Both the position numbers and the translations under genes were made by a program. A stretch of DNA of 64,000 nucleotides, taken from the NCBI RefSeq assembly GCF_005503145.1, contig NZ_SCNV01000005.1, positions 124,001 to 188,000 on the forward strand, given 5' to 3'. Each line of letters starts with the position of its first letter. Within the stretch, counting starts at the first letter, position 1. Under the pieces are notes generated by a model, which saw only the letters and a list, made by a program, of their open reading frames with translations, was not told where the DNA came from and did no database searches. The stretch is from Burkholderia sp. 4M9327F10. GTDB lineage: Bacteria; Pseudomonadota; Gammaproteobacteria; Burkholderiales; Burkholderiaceae. Shown here piece after piece: positions 55,677 through 63,698 of the stretch.

Positions 55677-56210
55677 ATGACCGTTACTATCCAGCGCGCC
55701 AAACGACCCTCCACCCGGAAAACGGCGGCCGCCGTTGTCGCGCAGGCAGCGCGGCCGGCCATCGGCCGCACGCCCCGAACGATCGGCGACTTCGTGCAGA
55801 TTTACGAAGCGGGTCCAATGGAACGGATCGAGTTGATCAAAAGCGGAATCAGCGCCGATGGGCTTGTTGATCTGGCGACGTCGATGCATACGACAAAGGA
55901 TCAGCTCTTCAAGCGGCTTGGGCTTCCGCGCGCGACGGTCGACCGGAAAGCACGTAACAAGCAGAATCTCTCGCAGGAGCAGTCAGAGCGCGTCATTGGC
56001 CTGATGAAGCTCGTCGGCCAGGTGAAGACGATGGTCGAGCAATCGGGCGAGCCGGAAGGCTTTGACGCCGCTCAATGGGTTGGGCAGTGGCTTGAGCAAG
56101 CGAACGGCGCACTCGGGGGCATTCCTCCCGCCGAGCTGATGGACACGGTTCAAGGACAGGAAGTGATCTCCGGCCTTCTCGCTAAGATGCAGAGCGGGGC
56201 ATACGCATGA
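55677..56210 (+). CDS. Xre/MbcA/ParS-type antitoxin
   Basis: A 177-residue antitoxin with an N-terminal basic arm, a helical Xre-like domain (about residues 35-110) and the C-terminal DUF2384 toxin-binding domain (SERVIGLMKLVGQV...AAQWVGQWL). The start at 55677 is chosen over an ATG six codons upstream because GCGGAG precedes it. It overlaps the RES gene by 4 bp (ATGA). It neutralises the toxin and autoregulates the operon. Confidence 0.88.
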   Translation: MTVTIQRAKRPSTRKTAAAVVAQAARPAIGRTPRTIGDFVQIYEAGPMERIELIKSGISADGLVDLATSMHTTKDQLFKRLGLPRATVDRKARNKQNLSQEQSERVIGLMKLVGQVKTMVEQSGEPEGFDAAQWVGQWLEQANGALGGIPPAELMDTVQGQEVISGLLAKMQSGAYA

Positions 56211-56686
56211 CGGTGGCGATCTGGCGGATCGCCACTGACACTCCCGATTACACCGCCGATGACCTGTCTGGCGAGGGCGCCAAGCGAACCGGGGGACGAT
56301 GGAACAGGGCAGGTATGCCGGTGCTGTACTGCGCGTCGAGCATTGCGTTGGCCTGCCTTGAAACCGTGGTGCATTGGAATGCCGGGGGCCTGCCTTTGAA
56401 CAGGTATCTCGTCCGGATAGATGTGCCGGATGACGTTTGGAACGCCGCGACGATCGTGCCGGCCGACGCGGGTCCGGTGGGTTGGGACGCCATACCTGAA
56501 GGCAAGGTAAGTCTGGACCTCGGCGACGGCTGGATCAGCGCGAAGAAGTCTGCGCTTTTGCTGGTGCCATCAGTGATCGTTCCGGAAGAATTCAACGCGC
56601 TTGTCAATCCGTTGCATCCGGACGCCGCCACGTTGACCGCGACGAAGCGGCGCAAATGGCTCTATGACAGCCGAATCAAGAAGTAG
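56207..56686 (+). CDS. RES-domain toxin (NAD-degrading type)
   Basis: A 159-residue RES domain recognised from IWRIA, GGRWNRAGMPVLYCASS and ALACLE near residues 5-55, which bring Arg, Tyr and Ser/Glu residues together. RES toxins cleave NAD+ and stop growth. The gene is coupled to the antitoxin by an ATGA overlap. Confidence 0.92.
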   Translation: MTVAIWRIATDTPDYTADDLSGEGAKRTGGRWNRAGMPVLYCASSIALACLETVVHWNAGGLPLNRYLVRIDVPDDVWNAATIVPADAGPVGWDAIPEGKVSLDLGDGWISAKKSALLLVPSVIVPEEFNALVNPLHPDAATLTATKRRKWLYDSRIKK

Positions 56687-56759
56687 GAATGTTGCCAACG
56701 CATGAGTCACCTGAGCAACGTGGATAGAAAACAGGACCGAGAAACGGAGCGGATGCAGT

Positions 56760-57107
56760 ATGAATCACCTTGAAGCGAAATCGACCCTTGAGACGCTCGC
56801 GCGCGGCGTCGATCCTGCTACGGGAGAGATCCTTTCCGAACAGAGCCCGTTCAATAACCCGCAGGTGATCCGGGCATTGTTTCTTGCTGTGACCGAGCTC
56901 GACAAGCTCATCCAACCGGATCCGGCTGGGAAAGCGGAGCGTGAGCGGCCGCAGAACGCCGGTCGGGCGTGGCCGCCGGAAGAAGACCAGGCGTTGTTGA
57001 GGGACTTCGACGCCGGCATGTCGCCGAAGCAGCTCGCCGCGAAGCACGGTCGCACCAAAGGCGCGATCGACTCCCGGTTGGTGCGTCTCGGACGCGTCGA
57101 GCATTGA
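56760..57107 (+). CDS. Small protein with HTH/Myb-like C-terminus
   Basis: A 115-residue protein. The C-terminal half (RAWPPEEDQALLRDFDAGMSPKQLAAKHGRT) has the layout of a Myb/SANT or resolvase-like HTH that may bind DNA. The N-terminal half carries an RG..P.TGEIL motif seen in small plasmid proteins. Likely regulatory; no closer assignment. Confidence 0.6.
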   Translation: MNHLEAKSTLETLARGVDPATGEILSEQSPFNNPQVIRALFLAVTELDKLIQPDPAGKAERERPQNAGRAWPPEEDQALLRDFDAGMSPKQLAAKHGRTKGAIDSRLVRLGRVEH

Positions 57108-57253
57108 GGGCCCGAGCTGCAACCGGTTTGCCTGGATGCTTGGGCCGGATCGGCGGGCGAGAGCGCGTCCAGTGGGGTTGGTTGAAAAGCTGATAGTTAG
57201 TTGCGTTTGTCCATCGAGCCGCTAACGACAATTTTCAGGAATCGGGAGCTTTC

Positions 57254-57319
57254 ATGATCGAGATTGGTCGCACGAGATTCATCACGCGCCACGCAGGGGT
57301 GACCCATGGAGCGGCTTGA
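57254..57319 (+). CDS. Possible 21-residue leader overlapping next gene
   Basis: ATG 57254 lies six bases after GGGAG and opens a 21-codon frame that stops 13 bp inside the next gene in another frame. It could couple translation to the 57306 gene. No other support. Confidence 0.25.
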   Translation: MIEIGRTRFITRHAGVTHGAA

Positions 57320-57605
57320 ATCGTTCGGTTTGCCCGACAGTTTCCCAGCCTACCTGATGCCAGCGGCAGGGGCTCAGTTCGTACGGGACTGCGTGAAGGG
57401 CATAGGCCGGGCAGACATGACCAGGATGGCCCGTGATCGGGGCTTCATGCCGAGCTGGAAGCGGCTGACTCACCTTGGTCCCGGGGTCTACGGATTGAGT
57501 CTGACGATCGACCGCATGGGCGTGCCGCTGATGGTCCGTATGAGCGAGCCCGGCAAGACACAAAAGCCGGTTACACGTCCGTCCGAACAGCCGTCGCTCT
57601 TCTAG
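57306..57605 (+). CDS. Hypothetical 99-residue protein
   Basis: A basic protein with an AGGGG site at seven bases. The sequence suggests a mixed fold (GVYGLSLTIDRMGVPLMVRM) and a proline-rich, disordered tail. It lies 26 bp upstream of the SRAP gene. Family not recognised. Confidence 0.55.
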   Translation: MERLESFGLPDSFPAYLMPAAGAQFVRDCVKGIGRADMTRMARDRGFMPSWKRLTHLGPGVYGLSLTIDRMGVPLMVRMSEPGKTQKPVTRPSEQPSLF

Positions 57606-57631
57606 AAAACTGCCGTCGCCGGAGGTTCATC

Positions 57632-58324
57632 ATGTGTGGGCGTTATTCTCGCGGTCAGAAAGATCTGTTCTACGTCGAGCCACTGATGTCTGACGCTGGC
57701 GATCAGCGATTTGCCCGCCACGCGGATATCTTCCGGCCGAGCTGGAACGTTTCGCCGGGCACAAAACAGCCGATCATCGGCCCGGACGGCCCGCGGCTTG
57801 AAATATGGGGATTCCGACCCGCATGGGCGGTGGTTAGAAAGACCAAAATGATGGTCAATGCGCGGATGGACAAAGCTGGATCGAGTACGTGGAAATGGAT
57901 GTTCAGCTCGGGGCGGGTCTTGGTTCCCGCTGACGGTTGGTACGAATGGGTAACTGTTGAAGGCAGAAAGCAGCCCTATTTCATCAAATCGAATGACGGG
58001 CCTCCTGTCTATTTTGCCGGGCTGAGCAGCGTGCGGCCGGACGCAGCTCCGTCAGAAACGCCCGGGGTTGTGTTCGGGTTTGTCATCGTCACCGCAGCGG
58101 CCGATAGCGGCATGCTCGACGTTCACGACCGGCGCCCTCTTGTGCTGACGCTCGAAGAGGCCAAAGTGTGGCTCGACCCCGCGACGACGTTCGAGGAAGC
58201 CGTACATCTTGCAAATACCGCCGGGAAGTCCGCTGACGATTTTCATTGGCACAAGGTCACGCCCGGCGTGAATCGTACGGGCGGCGATAGTCCAACGTTC
58301 AACGACCCCATCGACGACAAGTAG
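57632..58324 (+). CDS. yedK: SRAP/YedK-family protein (HMCES homologue)
   Basis: A 230-residue SOS-response-associated protein with the catalytic residues Cys2 (MCGRY), Asn76 (VNARMD), Glu105 (GWYEW) and His165 (DVHDRRP). YedK/HMCES binds abasic sites in single-stranded DNA through Cys2 as a covalent shield. A GGAGG site precedes the ATG. The His motif is DVHDRRP rather than the usual IHxRMP. On mobile DNA it may protect single-stranded DNA during transfer. Confidence 0.95.
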   Translation: MCGRYSRGQKDLFYVEPLMSDAGDQRFARHADIFRPSWNVSPGTKQPIIGPDGPRLEIWGFRPAWAVVRKTKMMVNARMDKAGSSTWKWMFSSGRVLVPADGWYEWVTVEGRKQPYFIKSNDGPPVYFAGLSSVRPDAAPSETPGVVFGFVIVTAAADSGMLDVHDRRPLVLTLEEAKVWLDPATTFEEAVHLANTAGKSADDFHWHKVTPGVNRTGGDSPTFNDPIDDK

Positions 58325-58344
58325 GCACGAGTAAAGGCACAGAC

Positions 58345-59439
58345 ATGAAGCACGAATACTGCGTCCAGACGGATGTCCTCGAAACCATCGTGGCCTCCGC
58401 CCGGGTTGAGCCGCGCCATGCCGCACTGCTTGCCACGCTTGCTACACGCAGCGAGTACAGGTCGGCCGCGTACGTGACGTCGCGCGACACGTATGCGGCA
58501 CATCCTGGCGCTGTCTTTGACGCGTCCGGAGTGAGGATCGGGGAGAGCTATCGCGATTGGGTCAAGGCCGAGATCGAGGCGCACAACGGCGACGTCGCCG
58601 CAGTGTGGGAGCACAACAAGGACAAGGGCTATCTGCTGTCCGAAGTCCAGCCTGTATTGCATTTCTTCGCCCATGACCGCGGCGGCGCCCTGGACAACTT
58701 TACGCAGTTGCGCATCTTCACAGAGACCGAGGCGATCACCAGAAACCTCTTCACAACCGCCGACTGGCGGCGGCCGCAGAGTCCGAACGATCTTCTGGTG
58801 TATCACGACTATCTCGGGGACCCGATCGAGCCTCGTCCGTTGGGCGCGGAACGATACCGCCTCTACGACGCGATCGACATGCAGATATTCCTTCGTGTGG
58901 CCGCGGCGTGTGCTGATGAGGAACGTCGCGTCGCAGCAGCTCGTCGCCTCAAATTCACTAATTTGCAGACAGGCGAATCCGGGACACAATCGTTTGCCGA
59001 ATTTCATCCGGGATTCGACAAATATCCGAACAAATCGCAACGCTTCTTCGACGACTGGTCTGAGTCCAGCGCGGGCAGCAGCGGCGAACGGATCTGCCGG
59101 CGATGGGTATTTGAACCACAGGATTCACAGGGCTACCAAGCCGACAAGAGCCAGCCGCGTCATCTGTACTTCATCCCGCAGTGGGGCCACAACCGTAAGG
59201 TCGCGGCCGTCGAAAAGATCCGCAATATGGACGACTATGCGCTGTATGGCCGGTTGAACAAGTTCGATGAGCGTATTGGCGTGCCGTTCAGCTGGTATTT
59301 CTATGGCCTGCACGGCAACCTGGTGAAAGCCGGCGCGCTCGAACGCATCGTTTCCGCGGCCGAAGACGGCCTGATCGTGTTGCCGGAACATGATTACCGC
59401 GTGCTGAAACGCTGGCAGGAACAACCATACGGATTCTGA
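58345..59439 (+). CDS. Hypothetical 364-residue protein
   Basis: A soluble protein without recognised domain. It is rich in aromatic and charged residues, with no signal peptide, membrane helix or Cys cluster. A central segment (about 215-260) is polar, and the C-terminal third contains HLYFIPQWGHNRKV. It follows the SRAP gene by 20 bp and precedes a ParB-motif protein by 2 bp, so these are one operon. Confidence 0.65.
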   Translation: MKHEYCVQTDVLETIVASARVEPRHAALLATLATRSEYRSAAYVTSRDTYAAHPGAVFDASGVRIGESYRDWVKAEIEAHNGDVAAVWEHNKDKGYLLSEVQPVLHFFAHDRGGALDNFTQLRIFTETEAITRNLFTTADWRRPQSPNDLLVYHDYLGDPIEPRPLGAERYRLYDAIDMQIFLRVAAACADEERRVAAARRLKFTNLQTGESGTQSFAEFHPGFDKYPNKSQRFFDDWSESSAGSSGERICRRWVFEPQDSQGYQADKSQPRHLYFIPQWGHNRKVAAVEKIRNMDDYALYGRLNKFDERIGVPFSWYFYGLHGNLVKAGALERIVSAAEDGLIVLPEHDYRVLKRWQEQPYGF

Positions 59440-59441
59440 GA

Positions 59442-59912
59442 ATGCCAACAAAAATGCTGCCGCCTGTGCCTGACGGCGTGTCGATGTACTTTTACATGAG
59501 GTTCGCCGCGGGCAATGAAACGTTCGGCGACGAGTGGTATAGGTTCGAAGCGATGGAGGACCTGCCGCCGTGCCTCAAGCACGACTATCCGACGCTTGAT
59601 ATTGAGTTCCGTGTGCCTCCGATCTGCAGGGACTTCCAGCTCGTCACAATCGACCTGCGGAGCGCTCTGGACACGATGCCGGCGAGCGAACGCCTGCACC
59701 TGAATCCCGCACGCTGGAGCCGGGTTCGGCGCGACCTCAGCGAAGGATGGTGCTACACGCCGTACATGGGAGTTGAGCAGGGCAAGGCCACGCTGACTGA
59801 TGGCCGTCACCGGATTGTCGCAATGATGAAGTTCCTGCAACTCGAGTACGCGACGTTCTCAGTGCCGCCCAAACACGTCGAGACTGTACTTGCGCAACTG
59901 AAGACCCGATAG
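59442..59912 (+). CDS. Protein with ParB/Srx-like DGRHR motif
   Basis: A 156-residue protein with TLTDGRHRIVAMMKFL at about 114-129, matching the ParB/sulfiredoxin GxxR motif that binds CTP or ATP. The N-terminal half does not match ParB closely and there is no HTH. It may be a small CTP/ATP-binding protein of plasmid origin. Confidence 0.55.
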   Translation: MPTKMLPPVPDGVSMYFYMRFAAGNETFGDEWYRFEAMEDLPPCLKHDYPTLDIEFRVPPICRDFQLVTIDLRSALDTMPASERLHLNPARWSRVRRDLSEGWCYTPYMGVEQGKATLTDGRHRIVAMMKFLQLEYATFSVPPKHVETVLAQLKTR

Positions 59913-59937
59913 ACAGCAGCCAGCGGAGGAAAGTGCA

Positions 59938-60111
59938 ATGTCCGATCGGAGCGATGTTCTGTACACATATCGTTGCAAAGCGTGCGGGCATAGCGGTCAA
60001 CGACGGCTCCCCGATGAAGCGCATGACGGCGAAGAAACTACGTGCGATGTCTGCAGCGCCCCTGTGACCCTGGAATGGGACGATGGCGTGAAGTTCAACC
60101 TTCCTGACTGA
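59938..60111 (+). CDS. Small zinc-ribbon protein
   Basis: A 57-residue protein started by ATG behind GGAGGAAA. Two CxxC pairs (YRCKACGHS and TCDVCSAP) form a zinc ribbon of rubredoxin type. The end overlaps the convergent imuA stop by 17 bp. The frame is below the usual size cut-off. Confidence 0.7.
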   Translation: MSDRSDVLYTYRCKACGHSGQRRLPDEAHDGEETTCDVCSAPVTLEWDDGVKFNLPD

Positions 60112-60790
60112 GCGTAGCAATCGCTGCGTGGGAAACGCGCGCTGCGCGACGGTGCGGGCTGAGAAGAAGCGGCGACGGACGCAGTTCGATCTTCACGTTG
60201 CCCGCCATTGATGGCCCCTTGCGCTTGATCACCTCGACCGTAACGCCGTCCGCGCTTGGGCGGATGGTCAGCCTTAGCTCCGCCGGCGATGGATCTGTAG
60301 CCCGGATCAGCGGTCTGACCACGAAAAAGAGAGTGTGCCCTGAGCGAGCCGCGAGTTGAAGACGCCGCAACGACTCCGCGCGGATCGCCTCTTGCCAGAA
60401 AATGAGTGCGCCGCAGCTACCGGCCTTCAGGATCTGCTCGGCCGACCACAACGCGTCGGCGCTGAGCCTCGGGCGCAACAACAGGACCTTGTCGACCGGC
60501 ACGCCTATGTGCGGGAGCGCTATGGCATTCAGCTGCTGCGGCGGCCGCAGGAAGGCAAGTGCGCGGGAGCCAACGGTGGCCAGCGCCGGCGCGAGCAGCC
60601 GAAGCTCACCAATGCCAGTCTGCTGGACTAACAGTTCGACAAGCGCACCTTCGGGCCAGCCTCCGCCCGGAAGCTCGGCAGACAGCGCCGCATAGCCCGT
60701 CTCAACCGTGCGCCCGCTGGCTCGGCCGAGTTGGGAGGCTCGCCAGAGCCCTGGGTGTATCGCGTCGAGGGATGCGGGGAGAGCGCCCAT
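60095..60790 (-). CDS. imuA: SOS mutagenesis protein ImuA (orphan)
   Basis: A 231-residue RecA-like protein of the ImuA family, which with ImuB and DnaE2 makes the error-prone mutasome. Family blocks: LPGGGWPEGALVELL near residue 36, LLLRPR near 90, ALIFWQEAIRAESLRRLQLAA, and LRLTIRPSADGVTVEVIKRKG. The Walker motif is incomplete, as usual in ImuA. Neither imuB nor dnaE2 follows; the convergent zinc-ribbon gene occupies the place. A LexA box lies nine bases upstream of the ATG. Confidence 0.85.
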   Translation of the reverse strand: MGALPASLDAIHPGLWRASQLGRASGRTVETGYAALSAELPGGGWPEGALVELLVQQTGIGELRLLAPALATVGSRALAFLRPPQQLNAIALPHIGVPVDKVLLLRPRLSADALWSAEQILKAGSCGALIFWQEAIRAESLRRLQLAARSGHTLFFVVRPLIRATDPSPAELRLTIRPSADGVTVEVIKRKGPSMAGNVKIELRPSPLLLSPHRRAARVSHAAIATLSQEG

Positions 60791-60798
60791 ATCAAGAC

Positions 60799-60814
60799 CT
60801 GTATATCCATACAG
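60799..60814 (-). promoter_or_regulatory. LexA box of imuA
   Basis: CTGTATATCCATACAG is a perfect CTGT-N8-ACAG SOS operator placed directly before the start codon, as for imuA operons regulated by LexA. Confidence 0.9.
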
Positions 60815-60989
60815 TATTATGCTCCTTTGAGCGAGCGGTGCAATCCTCGTCCGAGAAATCGCCGAAACTCTGCTGATACCCCGCGCCTGACCTGCCTCGC
60901 CGACGAATCCCCACGCGCTCTGGCGCACCTGCTTATGTACACCTGTTTGACATAGCTTCTCTGCAACGAACCCATCAAAGGAGGTAACG

Positions 60990-61115
60990 ATGTTGCAGAT
61001 TCTCTTTGTTTCGGCTGGACTGGTGGCGTGCCTATGCGGTGCGATTCGGCAAGAGTACCGGGGCAGCCTCATGCTCGCTGCTTCGCTGATGTTGATCGGC
61101 TTCCTACTGAAGTAA
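60990..61115 (+). CDS. Small 41-residue membrane protein
   Basis: A very good AAAGGAGG site with six bases to the ATG. Two short hydrophobic segments (residues 1-18 and 27-41) flank an Arg/Glu-containing turn. A strong terminator follows, so it is a monocistronic unit. Product unknown; too short for most gene finders. Confidence 0.65.
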   Translation: MLQILFVSAGLVACLCGAIRQEYRGSLMLAASLMLIGFLLK

Positions 61116-61120
61116 AAGCG

Positions 61121-61148
61121 GCGCGCGCCGGGGGAGGCGCGCGCTTTT
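61121..61148 (+). terminator. Intrinsic terminator
   Basis: A perfect nine-base stem GCGCGCGCC/GGCGCGCGC is followed by TTTT just after the 41-residue ORF. Confidence 0.85.
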
Positions 61149-61437
61149 CCTATGACTCTTGAGGCGACCCGCCGCTATCGGCGATTGCAAGCCCGCGGCA
61201 GCGATCCACCTCGTACCGACGTCCTCTCGCGCCACAGACTATGCGATCAAGGTTTTGGCTGGAATTGCCGATATTGAGGTTCGAGGGGCGTTTCCATCAG
61301 CAGATTTCAAATGCCAAGCCGGTCAATCACCGATGGCAATTCCTCTTGAACATACGTCTTCGTAGGCGTATATTCATACGTAAATTAAATCACTACAAAG
61401 CATGATTAAAATCAACAAGCAAAACGGCCACGCACGT

Positions 61438-62001
61438 ATGACGATTCGTTCAAAGACCTACTTCGCAACGCTTTCCTGCGCTGCGGCTTTCACTCTCGCG
61501 GGCTGCGGCAAACCCGCTCACATTGAGCTGCTGGGCGTCCACCCTGGTATGACTCGGGATGCGGTTAAGACAGCATCACCTTCCGGATCGTCTTTGTATT
61601 GTCGTGGAGATGGCGACACCGCGTTTGATCAGGTCTCAGGCCTCCCGCCGAGCACTACGCTCACGTTTTGCACGTGGACCAGTCTTGATGCCGCAGGGGC
61701 GCGAGTCCGTTCCCAGGTCACTATCGGGAACTCCACGAGTGCGGAGCAGCAGTTTGCATTCGATAATTCGGATGGCGCGCTAAAGAGTTTCTCGGTTGAG
61801 ATCGCCGGCAATGCGTTCGACCCGATCGTGAAGAGCCTGACCGAGAAATTGGGATCGCCTAAATCCACGTCAGGTTTGCCCGGGATCATTGGTGGCATTC
61901 ATTGGGAAGCTAAGGACGGGACGCTGACAGCCACCACCGACGAACAGCGCCCGTACATGACGCTCCTGATGCTGCAAGCGTCCATTGCCAAGCCCAGCTG
62001 A
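61438..62001 (+). CDS. Hypothetical lipoprotein
   Basis: A 187-residue protein with a lipoprotein signal (FTLAGC, Cys22) and a domain with beta-rich character, including VHPGMTRDAVK and a later SFSVEIAGNAFDPIVKSLTEKLG, a pattern seen in small outer-membrane lipoproteins that bind partners by a BamE-like fold. Start 61438 was chosen because it gives a canonical signal; an upstream ATG at 61402 would add 12 residues. Confidence 0.65.
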   Translation: MTIRSKTYFATLSCAAAFTLAGCGKPAHIELLGVHPGMTRDAVKTASPSGSSLYCRGDGDTAFDQVSGLPPSTTLTFCTWTSLDAAGARVRSQVTIGNSTSAEQQFAFDNSDGALKSFSVEIAGNAFDPIVKSLTEKLGSPKSTSGLPGIIGGIHWEAKDGTLTATTDEQRPYMTLLMLQASIAKPS

Positions 62002-62031
62002 ATCCGCAACCAAAACGTCTAGGAAATGACG

Positions 62032-62226
62032 ATGCAGATCGAGCCCGGTATGACCTTTGCCGAATGGACAGTAGAAGCGGAAGCAGACGCCCGCCGCGTG
62101 CTCGACCGCACGACTGGCGATGTGACGTGGCTCCTCGGTAGCTCGGACGATATGCGACAGGTGTTTAACGAAGGCTACAGTCCGGCCGACTATGTTCAGT
62201 CCCAGCTCGCCAGGATCGTTGAATAA
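62032..62226 (+). CDS. Small acidic protein
   Basis: A 64-residue soluble helical protein. ATG 62032 is preferred over ATG 62026, which lies too close to the AGGAA site. No family recognised. Confidence 0.5.
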   Translation: MQIEPGMTFAEWTVEAEADARRVLDRTTGDVTWLLGSSDDMRQVFNEGYSPADYVQSQLARIVE

Positions 62227-62246
62227 CTCAAAGGAAAAGGACAACC

Positions 62247-62495
62247 ATGCGAATCAAAGACAGGCATGTCGCGCTCGGTATTCGGGCCCTCTTGGCAATC
62301 GGTGGGTGCGTCGTGGTTCAGTTCGTCGCGGGGAAAGCGGCCGTCGTTGCCAATATCGACATGCCTGACTCAGTAGCCGCTGTCGCAGGTGTCATGGCGG
62401 GAGTTCTTGCAGTCAGGTTGTTCGCTGAACCGATGCTTACGCGGTATGTTCTCTGGAGAGCACGTCGCCTGATGTCGCGACAGTGGTCCAGATAA
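62247..62495 (+). CDS. Small membrane protein
   Basis: An 82-residue protein with two membrane helices (about residues 8-28 and 42-62) and a basic C-terminus (RARRLMSRQ). AAAGGA site. It lies in a string of short forward genes typical of plasmid leading or maintenance regions. Confidence 0.55.
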   Translation: MRIKDRHVALGIRALLAIGGCVVVQFVAGKAAVVANIDMPDSVAAVAGVMAGVLAVRLFAEPMLTRYVLWRARRLMSRQWSR

Positions 62496-62519
62496 ACCTC
62501 TCAATCAAGGGTAAGAAAA

Positions 62520-62726
62520 GTGACGAGTGAAGAGCTGCAGGTGGCCAGCAAGGACGTGATCGTGGGCGACGCGATCCGACTAGCCACGGTGCACAGCGGC
62601 AGCGCGTGTGGCCGGCTGGCTAACGTGGTCGGAGTAACGGTGATTGGTGTCAATGTGAAGATCGACACGGACCTCGGCGTAACCGAGTTTCTGCCAGTCA
62701 ATCGAAGCATCACCGTCTGGAGGTAA
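62520..62726 (+). CDS. Hypothetical 68-residue protein
   Basis: A GTG-started protein that looks beta-rich (VIVGDAIRLATVHSG, VTVIGVNVKIDT), possibly an SH3-like small barrel. Upstream AAGGGTAAG site. The next gene follows by 4 bp. Confidence 0.5.
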   Translation: MTSEELQVASKDVIVGDAIRLATVHSGSACGRLANVVGVTVIGVNVKIDTDLGVTEFLPVNRSITVWR

Positions 62727-62730
62727 CGAA

Positions 62731-62925
62731 ATGGCGATGCTCCCAAAACTCGTCGTGTTGAGACTTCACTACGAAATGATGCGCGCAGCAGCTCACATTG
62801 CTGCGCCGGTCATGCGCCTTACTGGCTTTCGTTTCTCTAAGGCTTGGCGCGGGAACAAAATCATTAGTCATGTTGAGGCCAACCTGCTGGCCGATGGCAT
62901 CAAGCCCGACCGGATTCGCTTCTAA
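62731..62925 (+). CDS. Hypothetical 64-residue basic protein
   Basis: A GGAGG site precedes the ATG. The product is helical and basic (FRFSKAWRGNKII), without signal or membrane helix. No family recognised. The following 219 bp (62926-63144) hold no supported gene. Confidence 0.5.
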   Translation: MAMLPKLVVLRLHYEMMRAAAHIAAPVMRLTGFRFSKAWRGNKIISHVEANLLADGIKPDRIRF

Positions 62926-63144
62926 CCTGCCGGAGTCTACCGAATTAAAAGCAGTCTGCTGGGTGCAATTGTTTGGGGATTCGGCGACATGTTCGTACTC
63001 GTCGCACTGCTTGCGGTGAAGTGCGGAGCACGCCAAGGCGGATCGAGATCACTTCATTGACGTAACGCGTCGCCGGCGGGCCGGATACGGGGAAGGCCAG
63101 CTCGAGACACTTTCTGACCGCTCAGATGGCTTTGTTGTAGGTGA

Positions 63145-63378
63145 ATGAATCAAATGACAGGCGAGCAATTCGATGTGCTCACAATACTGCTCGGCGGCGA
63201 CCCGGATAGCCCGGCAAACCATGCCGCGAGGGCAGTACTCGTTGACGGAATGACACAGGCTGACGCAATGCGATTTACCGGGGCCACGCGCTCGACAGTT
63301 CACGATGCGGTAAAGCGTTACGGCTCACGCGATGAGCTGATTCGCGGGGCATATCTGTCCAAGTCGCAATCCGAGTAA
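63145..63378 (+). CDS. TrfB/KorA-like plasmid regulator
   Basis: A 77-residue protein with the TrfB-type HTH of KorA: ARAVLVDGMTQADAMRFTGATRSTVHDAVKR. KorA-like proteins repress plasmid replication and transfer genes. An ATG three codons later is an alternative start. The C-terminal dimerisation part of KorA is shorter here. It is a strong pointer to plasmid location. Confidence 0.75.
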   Translation: MNQMTGEQFDVLTILLGGDPDSPANHAARAVLVDGMTQADAMRFTGATRSTVHDAVKRYGSRDELIRGAYLSKSQSE

Positions 63379-63441
63379 CAATTTTCTGTACGCCCACTAG
63401 ACCATATATCTACCTCCTGCAGCCACACGAAAGGAACTACT

Positions 63442-63696
63442 GTGAAGTCGAGAAAACCGATTGAAATTGCCGCATCGAAATACGGTCGCAACTGTGCGAT
63501 CGCCACATTCATTGCGTGGGTCATCGTTCAGGAGCTGCTCATGGCGCATTTTTATGGCTGGCACACCAAGGCGACGCCGAGAGATTTGCTTGCGTCGGGT
63601 ACGCTGTTACTGATCGGGGCCTTTGTCGCGATGTACGTCGGGAAGATGGCCGACGCTCGTTACAAGCGTAATAAGGGCGCGGAAGCGGCACACTGA
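63442..63696 (+). CDS. Small membrane protein
   Basis: An 84-residue protein started by GTG behind GGAACTA. Two helices (about residues 16-38 and 49-67) and a basic C-terminus. It is immediately followed by a further membrane gene. No family recognised. Confidence 0.55.
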   Translation: MKSRKPIEIAASKYGRNCAIATFIAWVIVQELLMAHFYGWHTKATPRDLLASGTLLLIGAFVAMYVGKMADARYKRNKGAEAAH

Positions 63697-63698
63697 CC

